Part shown: in pieces, positions 1-12,779 of the stretch
Numbering within the stretch: the first letter of the stretch is position 1
Layout: every line of letters starts with the position of its first letter
Assembly: GCA_025677835.1 (NCBI GenBank)
Contig: JAIXMR010000002.1
Coordinates: 186,001 to 250,000 of the forward strand
DNA from: Sporodiniella umbellata
Lineage: Eukaryota > Mucoromycota > Mucoromycetes > Mucorales > Rhizopodaceae
Direction: 5' to 3'
DNA length: 64,000 bases
The notes under the pieces: model-generated
Database searches by the model: none
What the model was told of the DNA's origin: nothing
The model's input: the letters and a program-made list of their open reading frames with translations, nothing else
Made by a program: the position numbers and the translations under genes

Positions 1-1
1 C

Positions 2-241
2 ATTCAACTACCACCCAAGGCAATAGCTCGAGCCAAACAACAAGGTATAATGCCGGACACCTTCTATAGTATGGCTCTCCTGAATGCTACCGGGATATGT
101 GTTGTTCCTGGCTCAGGCTTTGGCCAGGAACCAGGATCATTTCACATCCGTTGCTCTTTCTTGCCAGAAGAGTCTCTTTTCGAAGACATCTGTTCAAATA
201 TTCAAAAATTTCATAAAAATTTTATAGACCAATACAAATAA
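2..241 (+). CDS. Alanine aminotransferase, C-terminal end (5' truncated by window edge)
   Basis: The first 240 bases read open in one frame to a TAA stop and give the last 79 residues of a class I/II PLP-dependent aminotransferase. The segment VVPGSGFGQEPGSFHIRC is the alanine aminotransferase C-terminal signature (CVVPGSGFGQ followed by a G-(T/S)-(Y/F)-H-x-R block), and the tail ending in FHKNFIDQYK matches the family end. The enzyme interconverts alanine and 2-oxoglutarate with pyruvate and glutamate. The PLP lysine and most of the fold lie left of the window. The assignment to alanine rather than another amino acid rests on this short signature only. Confidence 0.85.
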   Translation: MQLPPKAIARAKQQGIMPDTFYSMALLNATGICVVPGSGFGQEPGSFHIRCSFLPEESLFEDICSNIQKFHKNFIDQYK

Positions 242-3200
242 ATTTTCCTGTACAGCTTTCACACGATATAACAGGAACACATTTATCATTGATTAGGGCA
301 ACAAACAAATATAAAACCTTTCAATCAAGATCATCGTCTCGGAAGATTTGTAGAGAAACAATGTTTCTGTTTATATATATGAGCATTAAGTCCCTACTAT
401 GTATATATCAAACATCAGACTTTTGTTTTGTTTTCTTTAGAAAAAAAAAAGATATGCAGACAATTTTATTTCAGTTGCAGAAAGCAAGAATATTGTTACT
501 TTTATAGATATATTCCAATCGCAACTTTGTAAAACAACTAACCATTGGCTATTATAAAAAACTGCAGAATTCCAACATCAACAAACGGACAGAATCATAG
601 GACTAGTTCCAATGCGCAAACGGAAAGTTTTCAACAGTAACATAAACTTTAAAATTTGTATAAAGCACAGTGTTCCGTAACGAGTGCCCTATTTTTTAAA
701 GCAAATTATACAAAAATGCAACATCGATCTTGAAAGTACTGTATTATCGGATTATCAATGCTTCAATTGTTCGTATTAAATTTCTACAATTTGACAGAAT
801 ACAAATATCAACTAACTACATTTGCTAAAGTTTTGCCAATGAATACATTACACTTCGAGCTGTCGGATCTTTGTTGTTATCATTCTTTTTATTGTTTTTT
901 ATCGAACTTGTACTACGTATAAATATATATAAACTAAAATTTTTTTGACTATAATATTGACTCCATCTTCTTTATGAGAACATAATAATAATAATAATAC
1001 AAGGGAAGAGGAGGGTGGGAACAACAAAGATCCTCTGCTCTCGTGTAATGTTTTCAATACTTCATATAATTCGTATCTACATAACATAGTCTGTAATCCA
1101 AAAGACTTTTTTTTTTTTTAAAAAAAAAAGTTGAAAAAAAAAAGCGTACAAATGGTTTAAGATAGACATGTATGTCTTTTTTCTAGACCCAAAAATCGCT
1201 TCTGTCTTAATAAAGTCTCTAAAGAAAAACTCCCTTTAAAAATATAGCTTTGAAAAATGTACTCACGATCAAATAGGCCTTTGGCCTAATGAGTTACTTG
1301 AACGTTTGAAAGATATTCTGATAAAAACTCCTTGAGCAAGCAAGAACAGTGACTTTTTTTTCTTTTGTGTTTGTAGTTATACTCTTTGAAAAAGTCATTA
1401 TACTCTGACTTTCTTCTCAAAAAAGGAGGCGTTTTAAGTAATGTTTTGTTTTTAATAGAGAAAAAATGGTTCAAATTCGGACTACTAATTGCAATTTGTA
1501 GTTAATCTCTCGGATTCAACTTACAGGCAAAACCAATTTCTCTGTTTCACTACAATTCGTTTTTAGGGGAAAGAATCCAAGTCGGTACATACGTCCCCTA
1601 AAAGACTGTATAAAACAGTCAAGTATAAGATCGGCACCAAACAATGAAACACACATTAGCTATGCTTAGAAGGTTTTGTCATCAAGCCCTCTTATTGAGC
1701 ATGGTATATGTAAAAGGTTGGTATAAGAGCTATAGGCAAACAACGTGTCTAAATATCAGTTATGAATTAAACCTTTTCAATATATTGCTATAGAAAAAAA
1801 TAGACAGTGTTCTGTGTTTGCAATCAGTGTTATAAATATAGACGTTTGTAAAGCATAGATATTGTAAAAGCTTTTATTTTAATAGGGGCGCGTTACATCC
1901 TCATTTTTTTAGTCCCGACATTTGGACTTCCCATCTTAAGTAATGTATCGGTTCGAACAAAACTCTCAATTCGTATTTAAGTTAATTTCGATAGTCTTTA
2001 GTACACGAAAATGGTTTGTTAAACAACAGTGGATGAGGAACTGGAGAAAACATGTGCCTAATGCGCGATATGTTAACTAAAGTATACAGTCTATGCAGTT
2101 AAAATGAGATCATACTTTTTTTCCTCTTAGAAAAAAGGCTGGTTTACAAAAAACCAGCTGCGAGAAAGATTGATCATAGCAAAAGGAACATTTTTTTCTA
2201 TATCGTATCTAAGCATAAAAACAAAGCTCAAAAATTTGGGATTTTTTTTACGCTATGTACACGACTAGAAAAAAAGTGTGCCATACAGATAACTAGAACA
2301 TTTGAAAACACCTCAGAACTACTTTCTAAGAAATAAAAGAACAAAAAGAATGACATCTTTGGGTACTTTTTTAAAACTACTTCAAAGTTTTGATCAGAAT
2401 TTTCCAATAGTCAAAGCATAAAAAACGCTAGCAAGTAGAAAACTCGAAATTTTCCTTTTTAGCTATTCTACAAATGTGTACCATATACTTGGCTTGTGTT
2501 TCCTTTTGGATTTTTTTGTTTCAAATGTAAGCTTTTTTATGAACTACAAAAATAAAGAAAAAAGGCTATTAGCAACCTGGATACCCTCAAAGCACTTTCC
2601 TTTGTAAATAGCTTCTTGATGTTAGATTTAACTTACAACAGGAAAAACCTTTTCAACAAGCTGAGTAAAAGCTCTTCGGAAAAGACAGATATATATGTGT
2701 TTGGTTATCCAGTAACCAGCGCAAAGGCATAGTATTTTAGATAGACTCTAGAAGCATTTGTAATTTTATCATATAGCTTTTCCAGACGCTATTCTTATTT
2801 ATTTATTTTTTTTAGAAAAATAGCTCTTGGTAACTTTAGTTGTATGTAGACTACCTGAGACTATCGAACCTTAAGAAGGCTCCTTTTCTTTAGATACAAT
2901 TGCATCGATGGGGATTAGGATAAAGGAATACAACTTTCATTTTAATTTTCTCTGGCTAAACTAAACAACATCTACAATTAGCAAAAAGGCAATTTCATAT
3001 ACCTAACATACAAATGTGTATCATTGGACAAAAAGCAAAATAACACAGTATCGGCTAAAAAAGTAGGAAGGCATTGTAGATTATGGTCAAGTGTGTAATT
3101 TTAACTGTAAACCAGGCTGAAATAGATGTATGTGCTTTTTCTAATATCATTAAATATTTTTGATATGTTTTTAAAATTTTTACTGGGACCTTTGGGTTAT

Positions 3201-3864
3201 TGCCCCCTTAATAAATAGAACACAATTACTGTGACCGATTAGTCTCCTTTCAATAACCCGATCATTTATTATAGCAGAAACTTCGATTCGCAGGTGTTTT
3301 TTTAGCTAATATAAAGATTTGACTCGCAGGTGTTTTTTAGCTAATATAAAGATTATTGGCTAGCTTGTAATCCCCCAAAATATTGTATAGACAGCACTGA
3401 GATTGGATTGGCGCTATGAGTAATATATGGGTGTACACGAAGCTTCTAAATGCCAAAAGCTTCTAGGACTATTTTTAGGTCAAATGTAGAGGTCTCTTTG
3501 AGTAATACAGAGATAATTGTTTGTATCAGGATAAACCATGTACTATACTTATCGATATAACGCGGTGTAAAGTTTTACTGTCTTTATCTAACAGTATCAG
3601 TCAGTCAATGGCGCTGTTTATTTTTTTAAATCAACCGCTGTGCTAGGCCAAAAAGCTTGTTGTGTCACAATATGTTCTTGGCTATGTATATAAGAAACCT
3701 TTGTTCTTTTTGTCACAATTTGTATTCTCTTGTTGCCTCTTTATTTAAGGTTGGTTTCTGATCTACCATTCGTTTTTGATCACAGGTGGATAAATGAGCA
3801 TTTTTCGCACGCATCGCAAAATAAAAAAAAAACGTGTTTCACAAAAAGTATAAAACTCAAGCCG
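242..3864. other. Long AT-rich intergenic region
   Basis: This stretch of about 3.6 kb has no convincing gene on either strand; the longest open frames are about 60-70 codons and low in complexity. It contains many A/T runs, several small hairpin-like poly-T/poly-A pairs (for example around 1107-1130) and one short direct repeat (3288-3354). The first few hundred bases are presumably the 3' UTR of the aminotransferase gene. Nothing else is recognised. Confidence 0.6.
3288..3354. repeat. Short tandem direct repeat, two copies
   Basis: A unit starting TCGCAGGTG, then a T run, then AGCTAATATAAAGATT occurs at 3288-3319 and again at 3324-3354, a period of about 36 bp. The copies differ only by one T in the run. 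Function is unknown; it could be replication slippage or a duplicated regulatory element. Confidence 0.85.
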
Positions 3865-5113
3865 ATGAATGTAGAAAACGTTTCTATAGTGGCAGGAGCT
3901 TACATGGATCCAGAACCTTTAATTAAAGAACGAGAGTTTTACGGTGAAGACTCCAGTACCTATTGGTTTCCTATAGATAAAGACGAACATGAAAGACTTA
4001 CAGGTGTAGGTTTATCCAGCTTAAACTTAGATGTCCTGATATTTATTCAAACAATTTATAGCAACATTTTATTTTAAAGGATATGCTTAAAGGGTATAAA
4101 AAAAAGGAACTTTGAAGCCATTCCTAGAAATTGATAGAGAGGCTACAGGAACGTATCATTAGCTGCTAGAAATATATTAGATTTTGAGAGCGGAGTATCA
4201 GTACTAGATATAGGTTGCGGCTCTGGTGCCTGGCTAGGAGTAAAAATAACTTTACGTACAAAGGAAATGACATGAAACTAACTTGAGCCTGTATTAAATG
4301 ATAATACCTACGTTTTATAGCACATGAATTATGACTATCCAAAAGGTGCCTACTATGGCTGCGATATTATAGATTCTCCAGACATAGTTAAAAACTGCTT
4401 CAATTTAAAGTTTGCTTGCGGAAATGTAGTAGGAAGGCTTCCTTTTGAAGACAATTTCTTTGATTTCGTTCATATGAGACTTTTTGTCTATGCTCTTCGA
4501 GCTGAAGAATGGCCAATTGCTATTAGCGAAATTATACGGGTCACCAAACCTAGAGGTGTTGCTCAGTTTGTAGAGTGTAGTTCTATGGTAAGACAAGTAA
4601 ACCTTTGTAGCTACGCTTCTAATATATATTATTATTAACAGCCCCCCAAAGATAAAAGCTCAAAGTGCTATCATTTATTATCGACAAGTAACTACTTATT
4701 TTTAAATTATTGTAAATATGAATTCAGCGTTTGTTATTAGTGAACGATATTTCTGCTGAAAAGGGACAGATTCCACATATTACAAATAAGCTTGAGGGCA
4801 TGATCTCAGCTAACAAAGAAGCAGAGATAGTCCAGAAAATTTGTGTAATTGGTCAAACAAGTAATTAAACAAAAAAAAAAAGAAGAAGCTTGTAACCTTT
4901 ATTCGGTTTACTATAGATGATGGATCTTCGATAGCCAAACTGCTTATATGGGATATAATAAAAGTGGCAGAAGGGATTGCTCATATTATATGCCCTCGGC
5001 TTGGCCTTTTAAACAAAGATATGGCAAAATACTTGACCCAGCTCAAAGCAGACATGCTTACAAACAGCCTTCAAATAGAAATCTTATCATTAACTATACA
5101 AAAAAAGAAATAA
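3865..5113 (+). CDS. SAM-dependent methyltransferase-like gene, intron-rich or decaying
   Basis: Coding blocks in order suggest one class I methyltransferase. Residues from ATG 3865 end in EHERLTG before a possible donor (about 4005). A block near 4180-4232 gives SVLDIGCGSGAW, motif I of the SAM-binding fold. A block at 4324-4590 carries the acidic second strand (YYGCDIID), then LPFEDNFFDFVHMR (motif IV/post-I region) and EIIRVTKPRGVAQFVE. Later blocks near 4760-4860 and 4915-5113 look like the C-terminal helices. The blocks at 4100-4180 and 4640-4750 cannot be joined cleanly: stops appear in every frame I tried. It is either a functional gene with four or more introns or a decaying copy. Substrate unknown; its proximity to P450 and SDR genes is noted. 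Confidence 0.5.
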
Positions 5114-5302
5114 AGTCTATCTGTATGTAGCGCTAACAATTTAAATAAGGGAACCCGATAGACTTTTACAAGTTAACCAATAGTTCTTTTCAAATTCATC
5201 GTAGCGGGTTAAACATTTCAGGCTAGTAAAGAAATTTTATTAGTCGATAAAAAGTCTTAAATAGTCCTTCTAAACAAAATACAGCTATTTTTAATAGAAA
5301 TT

Positions 5303-5620
5303 ATGTTTGCTGGTACAAACTCCAATTACAATGCTACTTGTGTTGAGTTTGTAGTGATTAATTTACGAGCTATTGGGGCCAAAGTCAATGTTGATCTTAG
5401 TTTAGAAAAGAGTGTTCCAAGCTTTAGGCTTGGAGCTGATGCGTCTCTTACACCAAAATTCGCTATTCATGAACATATAAAATTCATATAAAACCAATAT
5501 CAGTATTTCAGTTAAAGAGGGAGAAGAAGTAAAAGGTAAAAAAAAACTTTTTTGGATGATTTTTTTATAGACATAAAAGCTGATGTGTTTTTGGATAACA
5601 TGTTTGTTATACACTGTTAT
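5303..5620 (+). other. Unidentified coding-like segment
   Basis: An ATG-initiated frame of 62 codons (5303-5491) with non-repetitive composition is followed, in another frame, by a coding-like block up to a possible GT donor near 5538 and an acceptor near 5571. It may be a fragment of a larger gene. No family is recognised and the frame could be chance in this AT-rich DNA. The bases from 5620 to the P450 stop at 5994 hold nothing recognisable. Confidence 0.2.
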
Positions 5621-5993
5621 GGATCCTGAAAATAGTTTTTCCCGGAATATTGTATAATTGGATTTCTATATGCAGCTACTCAGCTTCTTTAGAGCGTGTG
5701 CTTTTATCTACTTAAATAACCCCTTCGATGCTACATTGATGACTAAATTACATTGACAATGTTCTCCTAACGTCACGTCATAAACACTCTTTTTTATATT
5801 CTAGCCACATTTTCTAACTATCCATACTATGTACTGATTGGCACCGAGTAAAATGCGAATCAAATCGTTTTGAGTTATGTCTTTCGTCAAAAATGCTGCC
5901 AATCTTTTAGTGATTGTGACTTTATTAAATTTTACGGTTTAACCAAGGATGTAATAATAAAGGAACGTATATACATGTCATATTAAAGCACTA

Positions 5994-7835
5994 TTATCGA
6001 CTACGCGGAACTACTCGAAACTTTTCGAGAGTAGATTTCATTGCAATCCCAAACTCTCTGTATTCCATTGGGTTCGCTTTGATAGGATTTCCATTTGTGT
6101 CTAGTTCAGATTCAATTCTGAACTTTGAAAAGAAATGAACATAAAACATAAATAGTTCTTGTTCAGTCTATTTTTTTTTTTTTTTTGAACTGTTAGGTTA
6201 CTTTCGGTTTTTTTTTAGTTTTCTTACCGTATATATTCCAGGGCATATTCTTCTTCCCCAACCAAATGTGTAAATATCTCTGTCTCCAGCCTTTGCATTT
6301 GATAACACACTCAAATTCTTTGTTTTTTTCAAGAACCTCTCAGGTCTAAAGGCTTCCGGGTCATCATAAATAGATGATTGACGATGCATAGGCACCATAC
6401 TACTAAATATAACCGCGTTCTTGGGTATTATATAGCCATTTACTATTGTATCTTCTGTACATGTGTGTTGTACACCAAAAGGGGCGGGTGGACAAAGACG
6501 AAGGATTTCTTTTTGTACACAGATAGAATAAATAAAACTTTCACGGTCTTCCAAGAAATTTGGGGAATTGCGAGATGGGTTTTTGGTTTTCCATTCGTCA
6601 AGCTCCTGTGTTATTTTTTCTTGAGCCTCAGGATATTGAGAAAGCAGAGCGAAAGTCCAGTGAATGATGTTGGAGACAGTTCCAGATCCACCACTTATGA
6701 TATCGCCTATTTTACATCACTTTAGTCAAAAAAAAATAAACAAATAAAGACACGTTGAGCTAAAAGCCTTACCCATTATCACCAATATGTCATCGTAGTT
6801 TGGTGATCCTTGCTCATCTTTGACTTGAAACATGTCTTTGATAAGAGAAGGCCGACCGCTTTGAAGCGTCTCTTCTATAAGTTTTTCGTATACATGCTTT
6901 CGCTTTTTAAGATGACGGCTCATTTTGCTCTTGAGCCCTAAAAATTTTTCTAACAAAAACAATGAAGGTAAAGTAGGAATAAGATCGCCTTCAATGCCAC
7001 TATAGTATTCCGTGTCATCAGCAATTTCGCGTATTTCTTGATACAAAGGATCTTCGATATCTACGAAGCCTTTTCCAGTCACAACAATCAGGACAGTGTT
7101 GATAGCGGCCATCTGTAAATAAACAAAGGGATCAAAAGCCTCGCCTTTACTGGCTACTTCCGCTAACTGTGACACAAGGCGTTCGTATTCTGAACTGATT
7201 GCTTGACTAAGCTTATCAACAGATGTTGGTTTCAAAGCGTTGGAGACTATAAAATAAAGAATGTTACTGTCTTTTAGCGAACCAGAGGCTTCCCAAAATA
7301 AGCTCTAACCTGCTTTTCTATTATTTTTCCATATATTACCATATTTGCTGAATGCCACGCCTCTATCAAAGAGTTATTACCAACGTAAAGTACATACACT
7401 TCCTCGTACCTGTCATTTAAAGCGTGAATCTCCGAAAGAAAATAATGATGTGGTCTGGACGAGGTAGTACTACCAGCAGTAACAAAGACGTCATGAGCCA
7501 AGTAAGGATTGTCAATCATGATCCACAGTTGATCTCCTACGTCTATCTTATATATAGGCCCAGCCTCCTTATGCCAATCGGAAATTTTTTGAACAGGAGA
7601 CGAAGCCAATGCTGGTATATGACCTGTTGAAAAACAGAGGTTAAAGCTTTTGTTGAGAGCGCAAACCCCGTCCTCCTTTACCTAACACAGGCCAACTAAC
7701 AGAAGAAGGATATGGAATTTTCTTAATATCCTTATCTTCCTTTAATTTCCTCTGGATCAATAAATATATGGAGATCAGGGATAAGCCTGCCAATGTAACC
7801 ACTTGGGCATTCTCTGCAAAAAAACTGCTTTTCAT
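5994..7835 (-). CDS. Cytochrome P450 A (CYP509-like), six exons
   Basis: Joined exons on the minus strand: 7835-7682, 7623-7410, 7362-7310, 7246-6773, 6706-6228 and 6167-5994, keeping frame to a TAA and giving 515 residues, normal for a membrane P450. The start is ATG 7835 (MKSSFF...), followed by a hydrophobic anchor and the proline hinge IPYPSSVSWPVLG. The helix-C WxxxR (WKNNR), ExxR (EILR), PERF (RPERF) and heme loop FGWGRRICPG with the ligand cysteine are all present. The helix-I motif reads GGSGTV where P450 B has AGSETT, so the usual acidic residue is missing. All five intron positions match P450 B at 10550. The likely role is a microsomal monooxygenase fed by cytochrome P450 reductase; substrate unknown. 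CYP509 placement is inference from resemblance to Mucorales P450s. Confidence 0.88.
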
Positions 7836-10549
7836 TATTGTTGTTATTTCGAAAAAAAGAAGTAACCAAAACAAAGAAAGGTGTTCCCATTAGTTTTTTT
7901 TCGTTTATATATCCGCCCGTTGGAAATCCGCTAAGACTGGTCTCTATGGAGTTGTAAATTAGAAGTCTCTTTAGAGAGGGCAAACCAGCCCATTTCTCGG
8001 ATAAAAATGTCTTTTATTGCTTGTGTAACACAAGCAGTTCCCGAAGTTGTTTTTCAAATGCTTCTTTTCCCTCATACAACTAGAAAATCCAACAGCTTTG
8101 CCTGGTTTTCACTACATCATTTATTACGTAAAATTTGGCGAGACTCTGTTGAAGCTTGAAGACGTTTAAACCCGCAGTCTGACCCTACAAGCAGTCTTCT
8201 CTATTGTTATTTTTTTGGCAACAATTTAGTTTTGGGATACAGTGAAGGGATGCTCCTGGTAGTGCAGCATGAAGTGACAAAAAATTATGGTTGATCTTAG
8301 GTAGTCTATTGAACTGTCTCGTGTTGGTTCTAAGTCGCGTAATATAATGTGAAGCTGTCGCCGCAATAATAATGTATTCTTATTTAATTTATAAGATCTT
8401 TGATTGTACTTTTAAGTGTGATCTACCAGGATTTTACTTAAGAACTATAAGAGGCGAAATCTTAAAAGAGACGGTATTATAACTCTAACACAATGCGCTT
8501 GAGAATATAAGTATAGCTGAGAAAAAAAAGAAAAAGAAAAAGGCCATCGTGTCTTTTCGGATATTCCCCAGCTTTGTCTGGTTTATCTTTTTTATTATTA
8601 TTATTTCTACAACACCTCAGATGGTTTTTTTAAGGATCTTATTAACAAATCCTGTCACGCGTTAGGCTGTTGTGGTTTCATCGTTATGCATATCTTGGAC
8701 TTTTGAAAAACTCTTTCTTTTCTTGGCGTGTACTTGCTATTCGTATCTAGTCACTTGTTGTTTCTTAGACTACTTTTAGTGTAGTTTATTCTGAGAGATG
8801 TCCTACATTATAAAAAGAGTTAGAACAGCTTCTTAATTGCATAATCTAATGAATGTTACATTTTAACAAAATCTTTGAATCTAATAGATGTGGCACTTCT
8901 GAATAGCAAAATAATCCTAAAAAAGGATGAGGTTTCTATGAAACTGAAATGACTGGACAAGGCTCTTATGTTAGAAAGAGATGAAATTAGATTTTCATAA
9001 TGTTTGTGAACATAGACGTCTATTTCTATAAAACCAAGAGAAAAAACACGGTACTGAAAAGCCTTTTCTATTCATGTCTCTAAAAGATAACTAGACTTTT
9101 TTACAGGCTACATTTTTTCCCTATACTCCAGGCTCTTCAGTACGTCTTCTATAAATGCTTTACTGATTTTTCACTAATGAGAATGTCTCAATCTACATCT
9201 TCTTACAATGCCAAAAGACTAATTCCAAAACAACAAACCTACTTTGTTTTGTTGTCTCACCATCGACATCTCTAGCAATATGGTTTATTTTGCATATACT
9301 ATTTCCTTGGTAAAGGTTAGAAATACAGCGGTACCCCAAGTATAATGTATGACACGTATACAACACTATTAGCTATTGCTTTGGGCCAACACAAAAATAT
9401 AGCAAATAGCTAAAAGTAAGCTAAAACTCTGTAGCGTTATCGCCTTAGACAACATTTCTTTTCAAATAACATATACGTATCTAATACTTGAGTAGAAAAA
9501 GGAAAAAAGGGATTTATTTTCGTTTTCGAGGCTTCCAGTACTTCTGAGAACTTCTTTGTTGAGCAGGCAGTTTTTAAAGCCAGATTTTCGTATTTCGATT
9601 TTGTATCAACAAAACTTTTGATAGTTGGTGCAAAAAGAAACAAAAAACAAAGGGGCCGATTTGCTATTTCTATGATTCAAAGCTGTGTGAATATTATAGT
9701 TTATGTAGGTAGCCAGCTATACTAGCCTTGGGAAATGTTTTCTAAGGCGGATCGTTTTACTAAAAAAAAAAAGAAGCTGATATATTGACCTTCTTATCGC
9801 CATCAACTCTAAAGATTGATAAAAAAAAAAGGGTGCAGACAAAGTTTTCAAGTCTATAGAGAGACGAATTTTTTAAGTGCAAGGTTGGGTTCGCATTCTT
9901 GGACGGGCAAAAAACGAATTCAGTATTTTGTCTATCAAGATATAGAAAGGGGTAATAAACGGGAGCTGAATACCAAAGTTTGAATTTAGCAGTTTCACTA
10001 TATTTATGTAAGACACAAAGTCAGAACACGAAGCTACAAATACACAACTGTCAAAAAAGTGATGAGTAAAAAGCAAAAGAAAAAAAAAACGCATGTTTTT
10101 CAAAAAAAAAAAAAAAAAAAAAAAGAAAAAGAAAGAAAAGAAAGGGCATTGTATCCTTTATATACGATATCGAATCAACACAAGGCCCTAGAAACTGATA
10201 AGCTTATTCCATTGCTGACAGTACGGGCTTTTAAATAGATTTTCGAGCAGTTATCCAACATACTTTTGGAACATCATTACCTAGACCTTTAAAATTCAAA
10301 TCCAAAGATACTAATGACCAACGCAGATTTAAAAGCAATATTTATATATATAATTATAAATAAAACAGGCTACTATAAACCGCGAAAGGTACTTGAAAGC
10401 GTAACATTAAGATAAATAAATGTTACACACTCAGAGTTCGTGTCTTTGTGTGTGCAACGCTTAGTATAAAATGATTCACGGCCGTCTTTCCTTCTTCTTT
10501 TCAAAGAACTAAAAAAAAAAGAAGTCGTCTCTCTCTGTTTAAGACAACC
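7836..10549. other. Intergenic region between two P450 genes (shared upstream side)
   Basis: About 2.7 kb without a supported gene. The two flanking P450 genes are transcribed away from each other, so this interval holds both promoters. It has only short, low-complexity frames and A-rich runs (for example 10099-10145, just left of P450 B). No P450 remnant was seen. Confidence 0.55.
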
Positions 10550-12353
10550 ATGTTTTACTATATACTTACAGGGGCTGTTCTGTATTCTGTATATACGGCC
10601 ACCTTCAAAAAAGAAGAAAAGAAAGGCCTAAAGCCCATCCCTTATCCATCTTCAATTAGTTGGCCCATAGTAGGTAAGTTGAATAAAAAAGAAAACGGTT
10701 TGATAAGCCGTTTGGAACAACTCACAATGTGTTTGATAATAGGACATATGCTAACAATGGCACTTTCTCCATATGAGCAAGTTTCAAAATGGCACGACCA
10801 AGCAGGTCCCATCTATAAGATAGATATGGGAAATCAACTGTATATCATGATCAACGACCCTTATTTGGCTCAGGATATTTTTGTGAAAGCAGGAAACACG
10901 ACTTCAGATAGATTGAAACACTATTTTCTTTCAGATGTTCACTCAATGGGATCCAGGTATGTAAGAGGTCGATCACTTGCTTAAAACTACGGCTATTGAG
11001 CCTCTTTATAGAGGTATTGTATTTAGCGAATATGGGCCAGTGTGGAGATTCAACAGAAAATCAGGTACTTTATTTTTCAAAAAAAAAAAAAAAGGACTAT
11101 CTTTTTTCTAATGTCTATGTTAGTTGCAAACGTTTTAAAGCCAACTTCAATTGAGAAATTTAGTAAGGCGATAGAACTCGATTATGAGCGTCTTATAGAT
11201 TGCTTGTTAAAGGAAACTAAAGAAGATGAAGCGTTTGATCCTTCTGATAATATTCAGCTAACTACATTGAATGTTGTTATGCTGGTCATGTTTGCGCACC
11301 GCATGGAAAACGTTCGCGATCCCCTATTTAAAACTATCAAGGGTCTCATAGACACCACTGTCTTTTACAGTGGTCCAGTAGGTGACATCCCCTCCGCTCT
11401 TCCCGGCCTTTCCTGGCTAGAAAGTTTCCTTCAACTAAAAAAAAAAATGCAAGCATTCTCGCTTTACCGATCAGAAGTATACCAAAAAATGATTGACAAT
11501 GCTCGCCAAACCAGCACGCACAACCTTATACAAGAATTCTACAAAATAAAGGAGGAAGAAAAACAACTCACAGACAATGACATTATGGTTTTGGTTGGTA
11601 AACTCTTGAAAAAAAAAAATTTTTAGGCAAAAAGCTAAATAGCGTCAATCATAGCTGATACTTTGGGTGCTGGATCTGAGACTACAGCAAATACACTTAG
11701 CTGGATGCTCTCTATTCTTTCTCAACATTTTGATGTTCAAGAAAAACTCATACAAGAGCTGGATGAATGGAAAGCAAAGAATCCAACACGTAAATACCCT
11801 AGCTTTCAAGAGGACCGTGACAGCTTTCCTTATGCGCTGAGCGTTCAAAAAGAAGTGGCAAGAATCAGCCCACCTGATCCCTTTGGAATCCCACGAGCCT
11901 GTAGAGAAGATACAGAGGTTAATGGTTACTTGATTCCTAAAGGTGCAGTTTTAATTCCTAGCATGAACTCTATGCATAGACAAGGTAGTGTCTACAAAAA
12001 CCCCAACACCTTTTGTGCCGAGAGATTTTTGGGTAGCCCTCAGACCATGCACTCGTTGGCAAACGGTAAAATCGAGCAAAGAGACCAATTCATTTTTGGA
12101 TTTGGAAGAAGAATATGTCCTGGAATATATTTGGTAAAAAAAAAAAGTCTGCGCATAACCTTGCTTTAACTAAAAAAAATGATAGAGCGAACTTGAGTTC
12201 TTTTTGTTTAGCGCCTACATTTTTTCTAATTTTACTATTCATCCTGAGTTGGACTCGAACGGCAAACCTATCAAAGTCGATCCATTGATTCAGGACAGTA
12301 AAGGATTAGCTGGAAAGCCTGCACTTACAAAATTTCGCTTCATCCGTCGCTAA
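10550..12353 (+). CDS. Cytochrome P450 B (CYP509-like), six exons
   Basis: Exons 10550-10673, 10743-10956, 11012-11064, 11124-11597, 11643-12133 and 12186-12353 join in frame to a 507-residue P450. It has an N-terminal hydrophobic segment, the hinge PIPYPSSISWPIVG, WRFNR in helix C, the oxygen-activation motif AGSETT in helix I, EVAR as ExxR, AERF in place of the usual PERF, and the heme loop FGFGRRICPG. The splice sites sit at the same places as in P450 A, so the two are duplicates of one ancestor that have diverged to roughly half identity by eye. Unlike P450 A it keeps the full acid-threonine pair. It lies 1.4 kb upstream of the first SDR gene, on the same strand. Expected to be ER-anchored; substrate unknown. 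Confidence 0.9.
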
Positions 12354-12738
12354 CGGTCAGTGTATATATCAACATGTATACCAGATGAAACGATCCTTTT
12401 TGTTTAGGGTGTATATAATAAAGCTAAGACACGTCCTTTTTTTTAAAAAAAAAAAAACCCCTCATGAAAAAGATTTGATTCACCTGTCAAATTCATACTT
12501 GAAATTATTATGGTCCTGTGATCGTTTTATTGTTTTTAGCATATGCATGTGTAAAAATGTTCAGATCAGATGAGTAAACAAACAAAATCTTTGTGTTTAT
12601 CTCAGCCCTGATATTCTATAAAAAAGAGCGTAGACGTTAGCTCAGTAAGCCTTCTATTCTGTAATTGAGCTCTTCGTATATTATATAGTAAAAATCTATA
12701 TTTAAAGCTGCTACGCATCCAAAATAAACAAAAAGAAA

Positions 12739-12779
<41 letters not shown>

